From the NCBI RefSeq assembly GCF_009758415.1, contig NZ_WQRF01000002.1, positions 310,001 to 374,000 of the forward strand: a stretch of 64,000 nucleotides of DNA. Direction: 5' to 3'. A program made the position numbers and the translations under genes. Numbering within the stretch: position 1 is the stretch's first letter; each line of letters starts with the position of its first letter. Shown piece after piece: positions 55,664 to 63,450 of the stretch. The DNA comes from Devosia marina. Lineage in GTDB: Bacteria > Pseudomonadota > Alphaproteobacteria > Rhizobiales > Devosiaceae. The notes below the pieces were generated by a model, which was not told where the DNA came from, ran no database searches, and saw only the letters and a program-made list of their open reading frames with translations.

Positions 55664-56149
55664 ATGCATTTCTGGTCGCTTGAGCAAGACAATATCATTC
55701 GTCGGCTCCATCCAGACATTGGGGCCATCAGGCGAGCTTTGCCTGGCCGGAGTGAACAAGCCATCAGGAAACGCATCAGGCGTCTCGGGATGCCTATAAG
55801 AACTCGCAGTTGGACGTCAGATCGAAACAGTGTGTTGATGCAGCTCGCACCGAAACTCAGTGATATTGAGATTGCTCAGTGCCTAGGCAGCACGCGGATA
55901 GCCGTCGCGTGTCAACGCCGCAGATTGGGCCTGCTTCGGCGTGCCAAACACGACAAGATTAAGTTGCAGATTGTAAAGGACATTCGCAACGAGGCCGCTA
56001 GGCAAGGTATAACTCTAAAAAGTCTGGTGAAACCGGCGTATGCGGGCATATTTTGCCCGTCTGCGTCCTTGAGCAAGATCTCATGGCGGACGGTTGCGAC
56101 AGCCGTGGACGTTTTGGCTGGTGACCTCTACGTCGAGTGGGACAACTGA
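55664..56149 (+). CDS. Myb/homeodomain-like DNA-binding protein, second of two
   Basis: The 161-residue product begins MHFWSLEQDNIIRRLHPDIG and has ALPGRSEQAIRKRIRRLGM, then a second repeat from WTSDRNSVLMQLAPKLSDIE to RRRLGLLR. The C-terminal TAVDVLAGDLYVEWD is similar in layout to the end of the previous gene's product. It is probably a regulator. Confidence 0.6.
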   Translation: MHFWSLEQDNIIRRLHPDIGAIRRALPGRSEQAIRKRIRRLGMPIRTRSWTSDRNSVLMQLAPKLSDIEIAQCLGSTRIAVACQRRRLGLLRRAKHDKIKLQIVKDIRNEAARQGITLKSLVKPAYAGIFCPSASLSKISWRTVATAVDVLAGDLYVEWDN

Positions 56150-56160
56150 CCGTCAACTGG

Positions 56161-56589
56161 TCAGCACCAGAACTCTCGACCATTCGGCCAGCGCCGCGCC
56201 AAACCCTCGGCAATGAGAATGTCACCTACATCACGCCCGCTAATCCGGATGGTCGCCAGGGTGCGCCCGTACCGGTCTTCGCCATGCATCTCGACGGTGA
56301 ACGGGTTCTGGTTGAGCAATTCGCGTAACCTTGCGCTGGCACGGTGAGCAAGGTCGACCTCCGCCCTTCCCCCGCAAATGTCATTGTAGGGTTCGGGCGT
56401 GTCGTAGGATTCCAGCCTGAGGTTGTGACCCTCAAGCCAAATGGTATCGCCATCGACAATGCAGGTGTGCCGGACGCCGCCGCACATTGGGAAGTTTACC
56501 CGCCACTCCTGAGCTTGAACGTACGAAGCGCTCCCGGCCGCAATCGACAAGGCGCAAAGCAAGTTTCGGAGATGGATGCCAAGTGTCAT
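56161..56589 (-). CDS. Secreted thermonuclease-like protein (SNase fold)
   Basis: The 142-residue product has a signal peptide (NLLCALSIAAGSASYVQAQ) and SNase motifs CIVDGDTIWLEGHNLRLESY and DRYGRTLATIRISGRDVGDI, with catalytic Asp, Arg and Glu positions present. Phosphodiesterase activity outside the cytoplasm is likely. Its start overlaps the XRE gene stop by four bases. Confidence 0.82.
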   Translation of the reverse strand: MTLGIHLRNLLCALSIAAGSASYVQAQEWRVNFPMCGGVRHTCIVDGDTIWLEGHNLRLESYDTPEPYNDICGGRAEVDLAHRASARLRELLNQNPFTVEMHGEDRYGRTLATIRISGRDVGDILIAEGLARRWPNGREFWC

Positions 56590-56834
56590 TCGGGCGCATC
56601 CTGGCGCTTTGCCCATCGAACACCGGCGCCACCACCATTCTCGGGAATGAACTGAATTCCCCCTGCTGCCAGCGTCGATTCCACCTTCTGTATGGTGTCG
56701 CCTGCGCTTTTGCCGGTCCCCGCCGTTTCCATGCGCTTGATGGTGGGCAAGGACACGCCGGACTTTTCAGATAGCTGAGCCTGAGACCATCCCAATAGAG
56801 CGCGGGCGGCTCGCATTTGATCTGCAGTCATCAT
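56586..56834 (-). CDS. XRE family transcriptional regulator (repressor-like)
   Basis: The 82-residue product TADQMRAARALLGWSQAQLS then EKSGVSLPTIKRMETAGTG is a helix-turn-helix of the phage repressor type, with the family-typical GGGAGVRW-like end. It is divergent from the plus-strand early run at 56951, with operator-like repeats between them. Confidence 0.88.
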   Translation of the reverse strand: MMTADQMRAARALLGWSQAQLSEKSGVSLPTIKRMETAGTGKSAGDTIQKVESTLAAGGIQFIPENGGGAGVRWAKRQDAPE

Positions 56835-56852
56835 TCCCTTGGATTCCTTTGT

Positions 56853-56867
56853 GATACCTTTTGTATC
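56853..56867. promoter_or_regulatory. Operator 1 of the divergent switch
   Basis: GATAC and GTATC flank CTTTT, a perfect 5-bp inverted repeat, 19 bases upstream of the XRE start. It probably mediates autoregulation. Confidence 0.6.
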
Positions 56868-56886
56868 TAAAATTGTACCAAAGGTG

Positions 56887-56925
56887 TTGACAAGCGATTA
56901 ATGGCCATGTGATACCAAAAGCATC
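56887..56925 (+). promoter_or_regulatory. Rightward promoter with operator 2
   Basis: TTGACA (56887-56892) is a consensus -35 box; a weak -10 (TGATAC, 56910-56915) follows 17 bases later. GATAC-N5-GCATC (56911-56925) overlaps it and matches operator 1 except for one base, so the XRE protein could block this promoter. Confidence 0.55.
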
Positions 56926-56950
56926 ATAGAAGATGCCAAGAGGATCGCAT

Positions 56951-57283
56951 ATGGCCATTCAGTTCAACCGTTCTGACATCTTGAAGCAGGCTTGGACCGA
57001 TTACCGCCGTGCTGAATTTAAAGGCTATTGCGGCCCGCGCCGTGGTGAAGGCTTCAACCGCAAGCACTTCGCTTACTGCCTTCGCATGGTCTGGGCCGTG
57101 GCCAAGGAACGCGCCGCCCGCGCCGCTGCTGAACCGGCCCCGGCTCCTGTTGCCAAGCCGTGCACCAATCCAATCCGCGCCGCCGAAATCCGTGCCGAAC
57201 TCCACGACATGGAAATGGGCAATTTCATCAACTGGACCCGTCACGCCAGCCTTGGCGCTGAACTGGCCCGCCTGCACGCCTAA
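56951..57283 (+). CDS. Hypothetical early protein (110 aa)
   Basis: The product has AIQFNRSDILKQAWTDYRRA, a basic helical start, and ends in a helical segment (FINWTRHASLGAELARLHA). It is the first gene after the rightward promoter. AGAGGA lies upstream of the ATG. No family is recognised. Confidence 0.65.
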   Translation: MAIQFNRSDILKQAWTDYRRAEFKGYCGPRRGEGFNRKHFAYCLRMVWAVAKERAARAAAEPAPAPVAKPCTNPIRAAEIRAELHDMEMGNFINWTRHASLGAELARLHA

Positions 57284-57296
57284 GGGGAGAAGCGCC

Positions 57297-57629
57297 ATGA
57301 AACCAAAAGAAACCATTTATTACCGGATTGCAGCCCATGCGGTTGCCTATGCCCGGCTTGAGGCTGCTTGCGACCCAGCCGACGAGATGTCCGCTAAAGA
57401 GCGCGGCCAGAAGGTCACGCCAGAGGCCCTTGCCGAACGGGACGCCGCCGACAGCGGGGAGATTGCAGCATTCGAGGAATTCTTGGCCTACGTGCCAGCC
57501 TCCCGGCTCTGCCTCATTCGCAAGGTGGAGTACCTGCAATATGCCCTGCGGGGCCGCGATACTTTGGATCGCGACGAATTGGGCACCTTCCTGCATTCCC
57601 TGCGCCAGTTCCGCCCCCACGAGGACTGA
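57297..57629 (+). CDS. Hypothetical early protein (110 aa)
   Basis: The product begins KPKETIYYRIAAHAVAYARL and is mostly helical, with an acidic centre. GGGGAGAAG precedes the ATG. No family is recognised. Confidence 0.65.
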   Translation: MKPKETIYYRIAAHAVAYARLEAACDPADEMSAKERGQKVTPEALAERDAADSGEIAAFEEFLAYVPASRLCLIRKVEYLQYALRGRDTLDRDELGTFLHSLRQFRPHED

Positions 57630-57703
57630 CTGATAGCGGCTCGGGAAAGCGTTGCAACCGCCTCCCGAGCCTCCCCACGAAATCACTTTTGGAGGTCATT
57701 TCC

Positions 57704-58360
57704 ATGGATAGTCTGAACGTACTTTCCCGCCGCTCACTGCTCAAGGCGTCATCTTTCCTTGCCGCCTTCGCTGTGGCTTCGCCCGTCGCCGCTTTGGTTG
57801 CGCCCACCGTCCCCGAAGTGCTGACCCTGCTACTCAGGGAATACGCCGAAGCCGCCGACAATGCCCGAGTATCGCAGGACAGGTTCAATGCGGCGCGCCG
57901 CGAAAAAGAGGCCGCATTGCACAACGCCAACATGTTCCTGAAAATGCCTCATGGCCAGTGGGAGCGCATCGGCGGGGATAAAGGCTATCACCCAGAAAAC
58001 ATGCTCCGTATTCTGAACGAAGGCGAGGCCCTGGATTTCGCCGCACTCGGCAGCAAAGCGGGAGCGCGCGCAAAAATGCGTCGGGCCTATGCTCGGTGCA
58101 GGCAGGACATTGCCGCGCTCACCCTCGAATACGAGGCCATTGAAAACGCGACTGACTGGCCCCACGCGGTGGAATTCGACATGGCCGCAGACCGTAGGTT
58201 TCGGAGCGCGAAACAGGCTCTCGTGAGCTATCGCCCGGAAACTATGCCCGAAGTGGCAGCGCTGTTGCGCGGTGTTAGCGAGGTCGGGCCATATGTCGGC
58301 TTTTGCAACGGCCTCACTGTCCGCGACCTTGCCGACATGCTGGATGGGGTGTCGCAATGA
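57704..58360 (+). CDS. Hypothetical protein with Tat-like N-terminus (218 aa)
   Basis: The product begins NVLSRRSLLKASSFLAAFAV, a twin-arginine-like signal, followed by long helices (EYAEAADNARVSQDRFNAAR). GGAGG precedes the ATG at 57704. Export of this early-region protein is unusual. No family is recognised. Confidence 0.65.
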   Translation: MDSLNVLSRRSLLKASSFLAAFAVASPVAALVAPTVPEVLTLLLREYAEAADNARVSQDRFNAARREKEAALHNANMFLKMPHGQWERIGGDKGYHPENMLRILNEGEALDFAALGSKAGARAKMRRAYARCRQDIAALTLEYEAIENATDWPHAVEFDMAADRRFRSAKQALVSYRPETMPEVAALLRGVSEVGPYVGFCNGLTVRDLADMLDGVSQ

Positions 58361-58737
58361 ACGCCCTTGCCATTCCGTTTCCGCTTGTTTCGCCGCAAGA
58401 GCTTGCCGCCGTCATTGCCGACCGCATTGAGGCCCACGCCCGCGCAATGGACGCCCTTATCGTCCTGCTCGATGCACTGGACGGCGACCCCGACCTAGAG
58501 CCGTCCCTTGGGGCGCCAGAGGCCAAGGTGGATTTGCCATGGGGCACCGTGTTTATGGTCCGCACCCAAGACGGCGACCAGTCCATGTGGGCAGACGGAG
58601 TTAATGACGCGCCAACCGACGACGCGGAAGCCGTCAATGAAGATGGGGACGAACTGGCCTCGGGCGAGTTGTCCTGCCCTATCCCCGGTGGCTCTGACCT
58701 CACAATGGATTCGCTCCATTCGGAGGGCGGGAAATGA
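58357..58737 (+). CDS. Hypothetical acidic protein (126 aa)
   Basis: The product has a helical start (SPQELAAVIADRIEAHARAM) and a strongly acidic C-terminal half (DAPTDDAEAVNEDGDELASG). ATGA overlaps occur with both neighbours. No family is recognised. Confidence 0.6.
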   Translation: MNALAIPFPLVSPQELAAVIADRIEAHARAMDALIVLLDALDGDPDLEPSLGAPEAKVDLPWGTVFMVRTQDGDQSMWADGVNDAPTDDAEAVNEDGDELASGELSCPIPGGSDLTMDSLHSEGGK

Positions 58738-58943
58738 CCGTGTCCCTCATCCATCTGAAGCGCCCTTTGGGAGCGAGTACCCCCATCACCATCGAGGAGC
58801 TTAAAGCGGAAAGCTGTCGCTGGCCCCTGTCAGACGATCCACCTTGGCACTTTTGCGGACTGCCCAAGGCGAAGGGTGCCTATTGCGCCGTCCATGCCTC
58901 GGTTGCCTACCGCGGACCCGGCGATAAGGAGAAACCAGAATGA
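58734..58943 (+). CDS. GcrA-like protein (C-terminal domain only)
   Basis: The 69-residue product has ESCRWPLSDDPPWHFCGLPK and AYCAVHASVAYRGP, matching the Cys/His-rich C-terminal region of GcrA. GcrA is an alphaproteobacterial transcription cofactor that binds sigma-70 and reads CcrM-methylated promoters. The N-terminal DNA-binding part of GcrA is missing. Confidence 0.7.
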   Translation: MTVSLIHLKRPLGASTPITIEELKAESCRWPLSDDPPWHFCGLPKAKGAYCAVHASVAYRGPGDKEKPE

Positions 58944-59248
58944 TGACACCAGCCGAAGCCCTTGCGGCTATCACCAATGCCGCGTTTCAAGAAGGGAAGC
59001 AGAGTGCCGAGGTCATCTGGCGCTACGTTCCCGCCCCATTGGATCCAGTGTGGGTCGAGCAGGTTCAGGACAATGTGGTGGAAGGCGTTGTGGCGCCGTT
59101 CGCGGCAAACCCGCACTTTGCCCAAACGCCCGACTTTCTCAATGCCATCAGGATTTCCGCCTGGGATGGATTCGAGCGGCGATGGCGTGAGCTTTTGAAG
59201 GACGGCCCAAGGCCACTGGATACCAAGCCCGGTGCGCACAATGGCTGA
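58940..59248 (+). CDS. Hypothetical protein (102 aa)
   Basis: The product contains PAEALAAITNAAFQEGKQSA and FLNAIRISAWDGFERRWREL; it is helical and soluble. ATGA overlap with the GcrA-like gene. No family is recognised. Confidence 0.55.
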   Translation: MMTPAEALAAITNAAFQEGKQSAEVIWRYVPAPLDPVWVEQVQDNVVEGVVAPFAANPHFAQTPDFLNAIRISAWDGFERRWRELLKDGPRPLDTKPGAHNG

Positions 59249-59552
59249 TGCCATGGCCACGCTGGGCCTAGAATTGGAGCGGGCGGTAGCGGCTTACACT
59301 GTCGCTGCTGCTGCCCATCGGGCCAATCCCGGCGATGACGATTGCCAGAGCGCCATAGCCATTGCCGCCCTCGATGCCTTTGAGGCTGCTTCCCGCATCG
59401 CCGCGATGCCAGCGGCCACGATTCCAGACCTTCGGATCAAAGCCCAAGCGCTGGCGCAATTGTTCGATGCCGTGCCGGGTAGCCGTCCATCTGGTGCCGA
59501 ACAAAGGCTGCTATGCCAGCAGATCATTGAAGGCCTCTTGGCCTTGGGCTGA
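59241..59552 (+). CDS. Hypothetical helical protein (103 aa)
   Basis: The product is Ala-rich and all helical (ELERAVAAYTVAAAAHRANP; SAIAIAALDAFEAASRIAAM). Its start overlaps the previous gene by eight bases. No family is recognised. Confidence 0.55.
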   Translation: MADAMATLGLELERAVAAYTVAAAAHRANPGDDDCQSAIAIAALDAFEAASRIAAMPAATIPDLRIKAQALAQLFDAVPGSRPSGAEQRLLCQQIIEGLLALG

Positions 59553-59684
59553 CGACCGCCCTGAAAAAACGACATCGGGTCGAAAGAAAACTCGGGATAC
59601 TTTCCAAGCTATGTGAATGATAGGGTGTGCGCTCGAAGAACACGGGCGCGCGCACCGGCCGTTCAGCCGGCGGAGCTTGGCCCC

Positions 59685-59879
59685 ATGAAGCCGGTGGCAT
59701 ACTCTGTTTCTCAAGTGCTGGCATTGGTTGGCATCAGTCGGACGACCTTTTACGCCTTGGTCAAAGCGGGCAAAATTCCTGTCCGCAAAGTAGGCACCCG
59801 CAGCTTTGTGCTCGCCAAAGACTTGGAAAGCTGGCTGGAGAGCCTGCCTGTCCTCCACGACTTCGGGGGCGCGGAATGA
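59685..59879 (+). CDS. Second excisionase-like helix-turn-helix protein
   Basis: The 64-residue product PVAYSVSQVLALVGISRTTF then YALVKAGKIPVRKVGTRSFV and LAKDLESWLESLP is an excisionase/MerR-type winged helix, similar in layout to the AlpA-like protein at 37229. ATGA overlap with the next gene. Confidence 0.8.
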   Translation: MKPVAYSVSQVLALVGISRTTFYALVKAGKIPVRKVGTRSFVLAKDLESWLESLPVLHDFGGAE

Positions 59880-60280
59880 CCGGCTACCAGCCATCGCCCC
59901 GCGTTGTGCGCAAGCGGAAGGACGCTGATCGACAGCAGGTGCGCCGCAACAAATTGAAGGTTGCAGGCAAGCCCACCACGCACGTCCTAAACCGCGCGTT
60001 GGTCGAAGGGTTGATGTACCAGATTGACCTTCAGCGTGCGCGGGGAGTCGAGGTCAAGAATATGCAGATTCCGGCCCAGCGGATTGTCGCATACGCAACC
60101 TCAATTTTGACTGCGCAAACCAACGGCGGTGATCGTTATGAGGTGCCATTTGTCGTTGACGCGATCAGGGATCGTATTGGCCAACCCAACGCCAACAAGT
60201 TTCACCTCACAACAATCCGGAAAGAACAGCGCCGCGAAAGAGAGTTGATGGCCCTAGTATATGCCGACGAGATCGACTGA
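59876..60280 (+). CDS. Hypothetical basic protein (134 aa)
   Basis: The product is strongly basic at its N-terminus (PRVVRKRKDADRQQVRRNKL), suggesting nucleic-acid binding, with a helical centre (LNRALVEGLMYQIDLQRARG). It is coupled to the excisionase-like gene. No family is recognised. Confidence 0.6.
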   Translation: MTGYQPSPRVVRKRKDADRQQVRRNKLKVAGKPTTHVLNRALVEGLMYQIDLQRARGVEVKNMQIPAQRIVAYATSILTAQTNGGDRYEVPFVVDAIRDRIGQPNANKFHLTTIRKEQRRERELMALVYADEID

Positions 60281-60321
60281 AAGCTGGCCGAAGAGGGATT
60301 CGACGACAAGCGTGCACCGAC

Positions 60322-61482
60322 CTATTCGGCCCACGATTCAAGGACTTCCCGGAACTTAATCCGGGCTTCGTCGTCCTTCTGGAGTGTAAGAAGAGCATTT
60401 CGGCCATTCTTGAGCACGAGCGCCAGGTCGATATTCTGATGGTCGTTCAACATGTAGGCATTCGTGTATCCGGCTCCATCGTCCGCCGATAGGGCGAAGA
60501 CGAATGAACGCTCACCGGTCTTAGCAGATGCGCCAAATAGTGGGGTGCCAGTGGCGGCCATATCATCCTTCACCAAAACACCCGCGATCTGCTCCACTTC
60601 AACGACTGAGTAATTCGAGAATTGCACTGTCATCACGGACATTGCGGGCACGGCGGCATCGGTGTTTTTCCGCCAGATGATCTTTGCATCCAATGCCATC
60701 TTTGGAATCGCAGCTTCAGCGACCATAGCGGTATTCCCACCTTCCAGAGTGGTCGACCACCATACCTCGCCAGCGTACTGGTCTACTTCCGTCCAAAGCT
60801 GAGCCCGAGCAGGTTGGGGTAAACTTGGGTGGATATAGCTTATTCCGTCTTCATCGGTCGCATTGACGTTAATCCCTGGCTGGAAGCCAAGAGATAGGGC
60901 TCCAGTATCAGGGGGGGCATCTGCCACGGCTTCCGTCAATCGATTTAGACCGAGTTCAGTTGCCGCCGCTGCGTCGTAAACCGTCATTTCCTGGGGCGGC
61001 GTGCGCAGCATGTCGGATATGACCCGGTCCGGGACATCGAATTCACCAAGGGTATCCAAGAGATCCGAAATAGCCACCTGAACCGAGTAGATGTCGCCGT
61101 CGTCATTGGCCATTTGATGAACGCCCAGTGCGCCTTCAACCAGTCGGTCTTTGCCCGCGAGAAAAACATATGAGCAGGCCGAGTAGCAGAAGCTGTCTGG
61201 GGCAATGAACGTGCTAATGCCGCGCTCATGTACCTCTTGGGCAAGTAGGAGGCCAGCGGTCACATCCCCACCGACGCTATGGAGTGCGACGGTCGCAATA
61301 TCTGGGTAGGCCCGAATCATTCGACGGAAGTCGAGCGGCGCATTGTGCTCTATCGGCCCTGCGAGCACCGCGAACTCTGGGTGCTGAGGGTCAACAATGA
61401 ACCGCCCAAAATACTCGTCATCGGCCTGGGCGATCGACGTCGCGACGATTCCGAGAATTGCAACGGCGATTGCCCTGAGCAT
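60322..61482 (-). CDS. Secreted ClpP/crotonase-like protein (COG3904-type)
   Basis: The 386-residue product has a signal peptide (RAIAVAILGIVATSIAQAD) and a ClpP-like core: ATVALHSVGGDVTAGLLLAQ (oxyanion-hole GG) and DSFCYSACSYVFLAGKDR (candidate catalytic Ser in CYSAC), plus LGVHQM (His). The C-terminal half is an unrecognised beta-rich region. Periplasmic protease activity is possible. Confidence 0.75.
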   Translation of the reverse strand: MLRAIAVAILGIVATSIAQADDEYFGRFIVDPQHPEFAVLAGPIEHNAPLDFRRMIRAYPDIATVALHSVGGDVTAGLLLAQEVHERGISTFIAPDSFCYSACSYVFLAGKDRLVEGALGVHQMANDDGDIYSVQVAISDLLDTLGEFDVPDRVISDMLRTPPQEMTVYDAAAATELGLNRLTEAVADAPPDTGALSLGFQPGINVNATDEDGISYIHPSLPQPARAQLWTEVDQYAGEVWWSTTLEGGNTAMVAEAAIPKMALDAKIIWRKNTDAAVPAMSVMTVQFSNYSVVEVEQIAGVLVKDDMAATGTPLFGASAKTGERSFVFALSADDGAGYTNAYMLNDHQNIDLALVLKNGRNALLTLQKDDEARIKFREVLESWAE

Positions 61483-61578
61483 TGGTTTTCTCTCCCCCTA
61501 AGGAAAACTATCCCCGGCAGAAGCTGGTGCCAATACCTGGAAGTTCTCGGGGGTGCACCCAGCCTAAGCACGGCTCAT

Positions 61579-61598
61579 AAGTGGGGAGTGAAGTGGGG
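61579..61598 (+). repeat. AAGTGGGG direct pair, right (integrase arm-type site)
   Basis: AAGTGGGG at 61579-61586 and 61591-61598 has the same 12-bp period as the left pair. It lies 57 bases from the right core at 61655. Confidence 0.6.
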
Positions 61599-61610
61599 AT
61601 GGCCGAGTGA

Positions 61611-61626
61611 CCTTGAATTTAATCAA
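61611..61626. repeat. Hairpin-forming repeat inside the right end
   Basis: CCTTGA and TCAAGG flank a short AT loop, and GGCC bases on both sides could extend the fold. It lies between the right arm pair and the tRNA end; its role, if any, is unknown. Confidence 0.35.
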
Positions 61627-61654
61627 GGTAAGTCAAGGCCATAGAGGGGTTATT

Positions 61655-61730
<76 letters not shown>

Positions 61731-61780
61731 TCACCACTTGCGTATATGGACAAAGTCTGGCGTCAGGGCAAGAGGTCCGG

Positions 61781-62815
61781 TCATACGATCCTGTGCTCGA
61801 TCAGGGCATGCGTGGTGGCGGTGATGGCCTGATCGGCGGGGATGAGTGGGCGACCCAGCAAGGCAATTGCGCCACTTGAGTCGAGGTGTTTCAGCACGCC
61901 CAGTTCATTGACTATCCCGCGCACATCGCGGTCGAACAGGGCGTAGATACGGACTGCCCAGTCCGGCATGGTGAGGCGCGGTACCTTGCGGTCGGGTACC
62001 GCCTTGCGGACGATATCGGCCACTTCACCCATCAGAATGGGGCGTTCGCCCATGGGGAAACGACGCCCACGGGCGCTATCCGCTGTCATGGCAGCGACAT
62101 GGGCATTGGCAATGTCGCGCACGTCGACGATGACAAAGGGCAGCCGTGGCAAGGCAGGGACCGAGCCATCGAGCAGGCGTTTGACGATCAGGGCAGAGGT
62201 GCCCGGGTCCTGGTCAAGCAGGGGGCCCAGAATCGCGCTGGGATTGATGGTGGTCAGGTCGGCGGCGCGACCGGCGGTGCGCATGATGTCCCAGGCACGC
62301 TGTTCGGCCAGTGTCTTGGATTCGATATAGGCATTGACTTCACGACCGTCGAGATTGGTCCAGTCCTTATCGGTGAAAGGTTTTGTGTGCGCTTTTGCAT
62401 GGCCATAGGCGATGGCGGCCATGGATGAGGTTAGAACGATCCGCTCCACGTTTGTCCGCAGCGCCGCGTTCAAGGCCCGTTCTGTCCCCTCGACGGCGGG
62501 GCGGATGAGGTCCATCTTGTCTTCAGGCAGGTCGATGACAAAGGGTGATGCGGTATGCTGGAGATAGCGCACGCCCTCCATCGCCTCGTCCCAACCCTTG
62601 TCCGAGAGCAGATCCAGGGCAACGAATTCGAGCCTTGAAACATTGGCCCCGGCGCGCTCAAGCGTGGCGCGAACCGACTCGGCCTTGCCGAGGTTGCGCA
62701 CGCTGCCGCGCACGATATAACCGGCGTTGAGCAAAGCGAGGGCGACGTGACCGCCCAGAAAGCCGGAAACACCGGTGAGCAGGACGCGATCGTTTTGTAG
62801 CGTGGGGGCAGTCAT
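61781..62815 (-). CDS. Extended SDR (NAD(P)-dependent aldehyde/dihydroflavonol reductase-like)
   Basis: The 344-residue product has the dinucleotide motif [29 protein letters not shown] and the catalytic [13 protein letters not shown] (Tyr and Lys), with the serine in [13 protein letters not shown]. It resembles dihydroflavonol-reductase-like SDRs that reduce aldehydes or ketones. It is divergent from the TetR gene and is its likely target. Confidence 0.88.
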   Translation of the reverse strand: MTAPTLQNDRVLLTGVSGFLGGHVALALLNAGYIVRGSVRNLGKAESVRATLERAGANVSRLEFVALDLLSDKGWDEAMEGVRYLQHTASPFVIDLPEDKMDLIRPAVEGTERALNAALRTNVERIVLTSSMAAIAYGHAKAHTKPFTDKDWTNLDGREVNAYIESKTLAEQRAWDIMRTAGRAADLTTINPSAILGPLLDQDPGTSALIVKRLLDGSVPALPRLPFVIVDVRDIANAHVAAMTADSARGRRFPMGERPILMGEVADIVRKAVPDRKVPRLTMPDWAVRIYALFDRDVRGIVNELGVLKHLDSSGAIALLGRPLIPADQAITATTHALIEHRIV

Positions 62816-62834
62816 GGGCTGGTCTCCTCAAGAT

Positions 62835-62872
62835 TTGAACGATATATACGTAAGTCGTTCAATTCGTTCAAT
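62835..62872. promoter_or_regulatory. TetR-type operator between the SDR and regulator genes
   Basis: TTGAACGA (62835-62842) and TCGTTCAA (62855-62862) form a perfect 8-bp inverted repeat. A further half-site TTCGTTCAA follows to about 62872. The AT-rich centre (TATATACG) may hold a -10 box. Confidence 0.7.
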
Positions 62873-62895
62873 GGCGACGGATACACATATCTGCG

Positions 62896-63450
62896 ATGAG
62901 CAACGAAAGACAATCCGAAAAGCGGATGCGCATCCTGGCGGCGGCACGCGAGATGTTCCTGCGGCAGGGTCTGCGGGCGACCACCATGGAGGCGATCGCC
63001 AAGAGTGCCGGCATGGCCAAGCCAACGCTTTACGCCGAATATTCCGACAAGGACGCTGTATTCCTCGCCGTGCTTGAGCAATTGGTGGCCGACAAGCTCA
63101 CCAGATTCGAAACCGAGCTTGATCGGCCCGGTCCCTTGCTGGAACGAATTGGTGATGCTTTGGCGGCCGAGTTCGAGGTCATTGCTTCAGCGCTGGCCGG
63201 CTCACCCCATGTCGACGAGCTGTTCTCTGCGCACCGACAGGGCGCCTCGCTGTTTGCCGATTCGGAGCGTATCGTGCGGGATCGCCTGAGCAATGAATTG
63301 GCCAAGGCCGGCGCCGCTGATGCCGAGCGGCTGGCGCGGCTGGTGCTTGATGCCAGTTTTGGGGTGGCGCAGAAATCCATTGCCGCCGAGACGCTGGCAG
63401 CGGACCTCAAACTGGTCGTGGCGCGATTGCTAGGGCCCGATCTGGGCTAG
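62896..63450 (+). CDS. TetR/AcrR family transcriptional regulator
   Basis: The 184-residue product has the N-terminal helix-turn-helix RILAAAREMFLRQGLRATTM then EAIAKSAGMAKPTLYAEYSD, and a helical ligand domain. It probably binds the inverted repeat upstream and controls the divergent SDR gene. The inducer is unknown. Confidence 0.9.
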   Translation: MSNERQSEKRMRILAAAREMFLRQGLRATTMEAIAKSAGMAKPTLYAEYSDKDAVFLAVLEQLVADKLTRFETELDRPGPLLERIGDALAAEFEVIASALAGSPHVDELFSAHRQGASLFADSERIVRDRLSNELAKAGAADAERLARLVLDASFGVAQKSIAAETLAADLKLVVARLLGPDLG

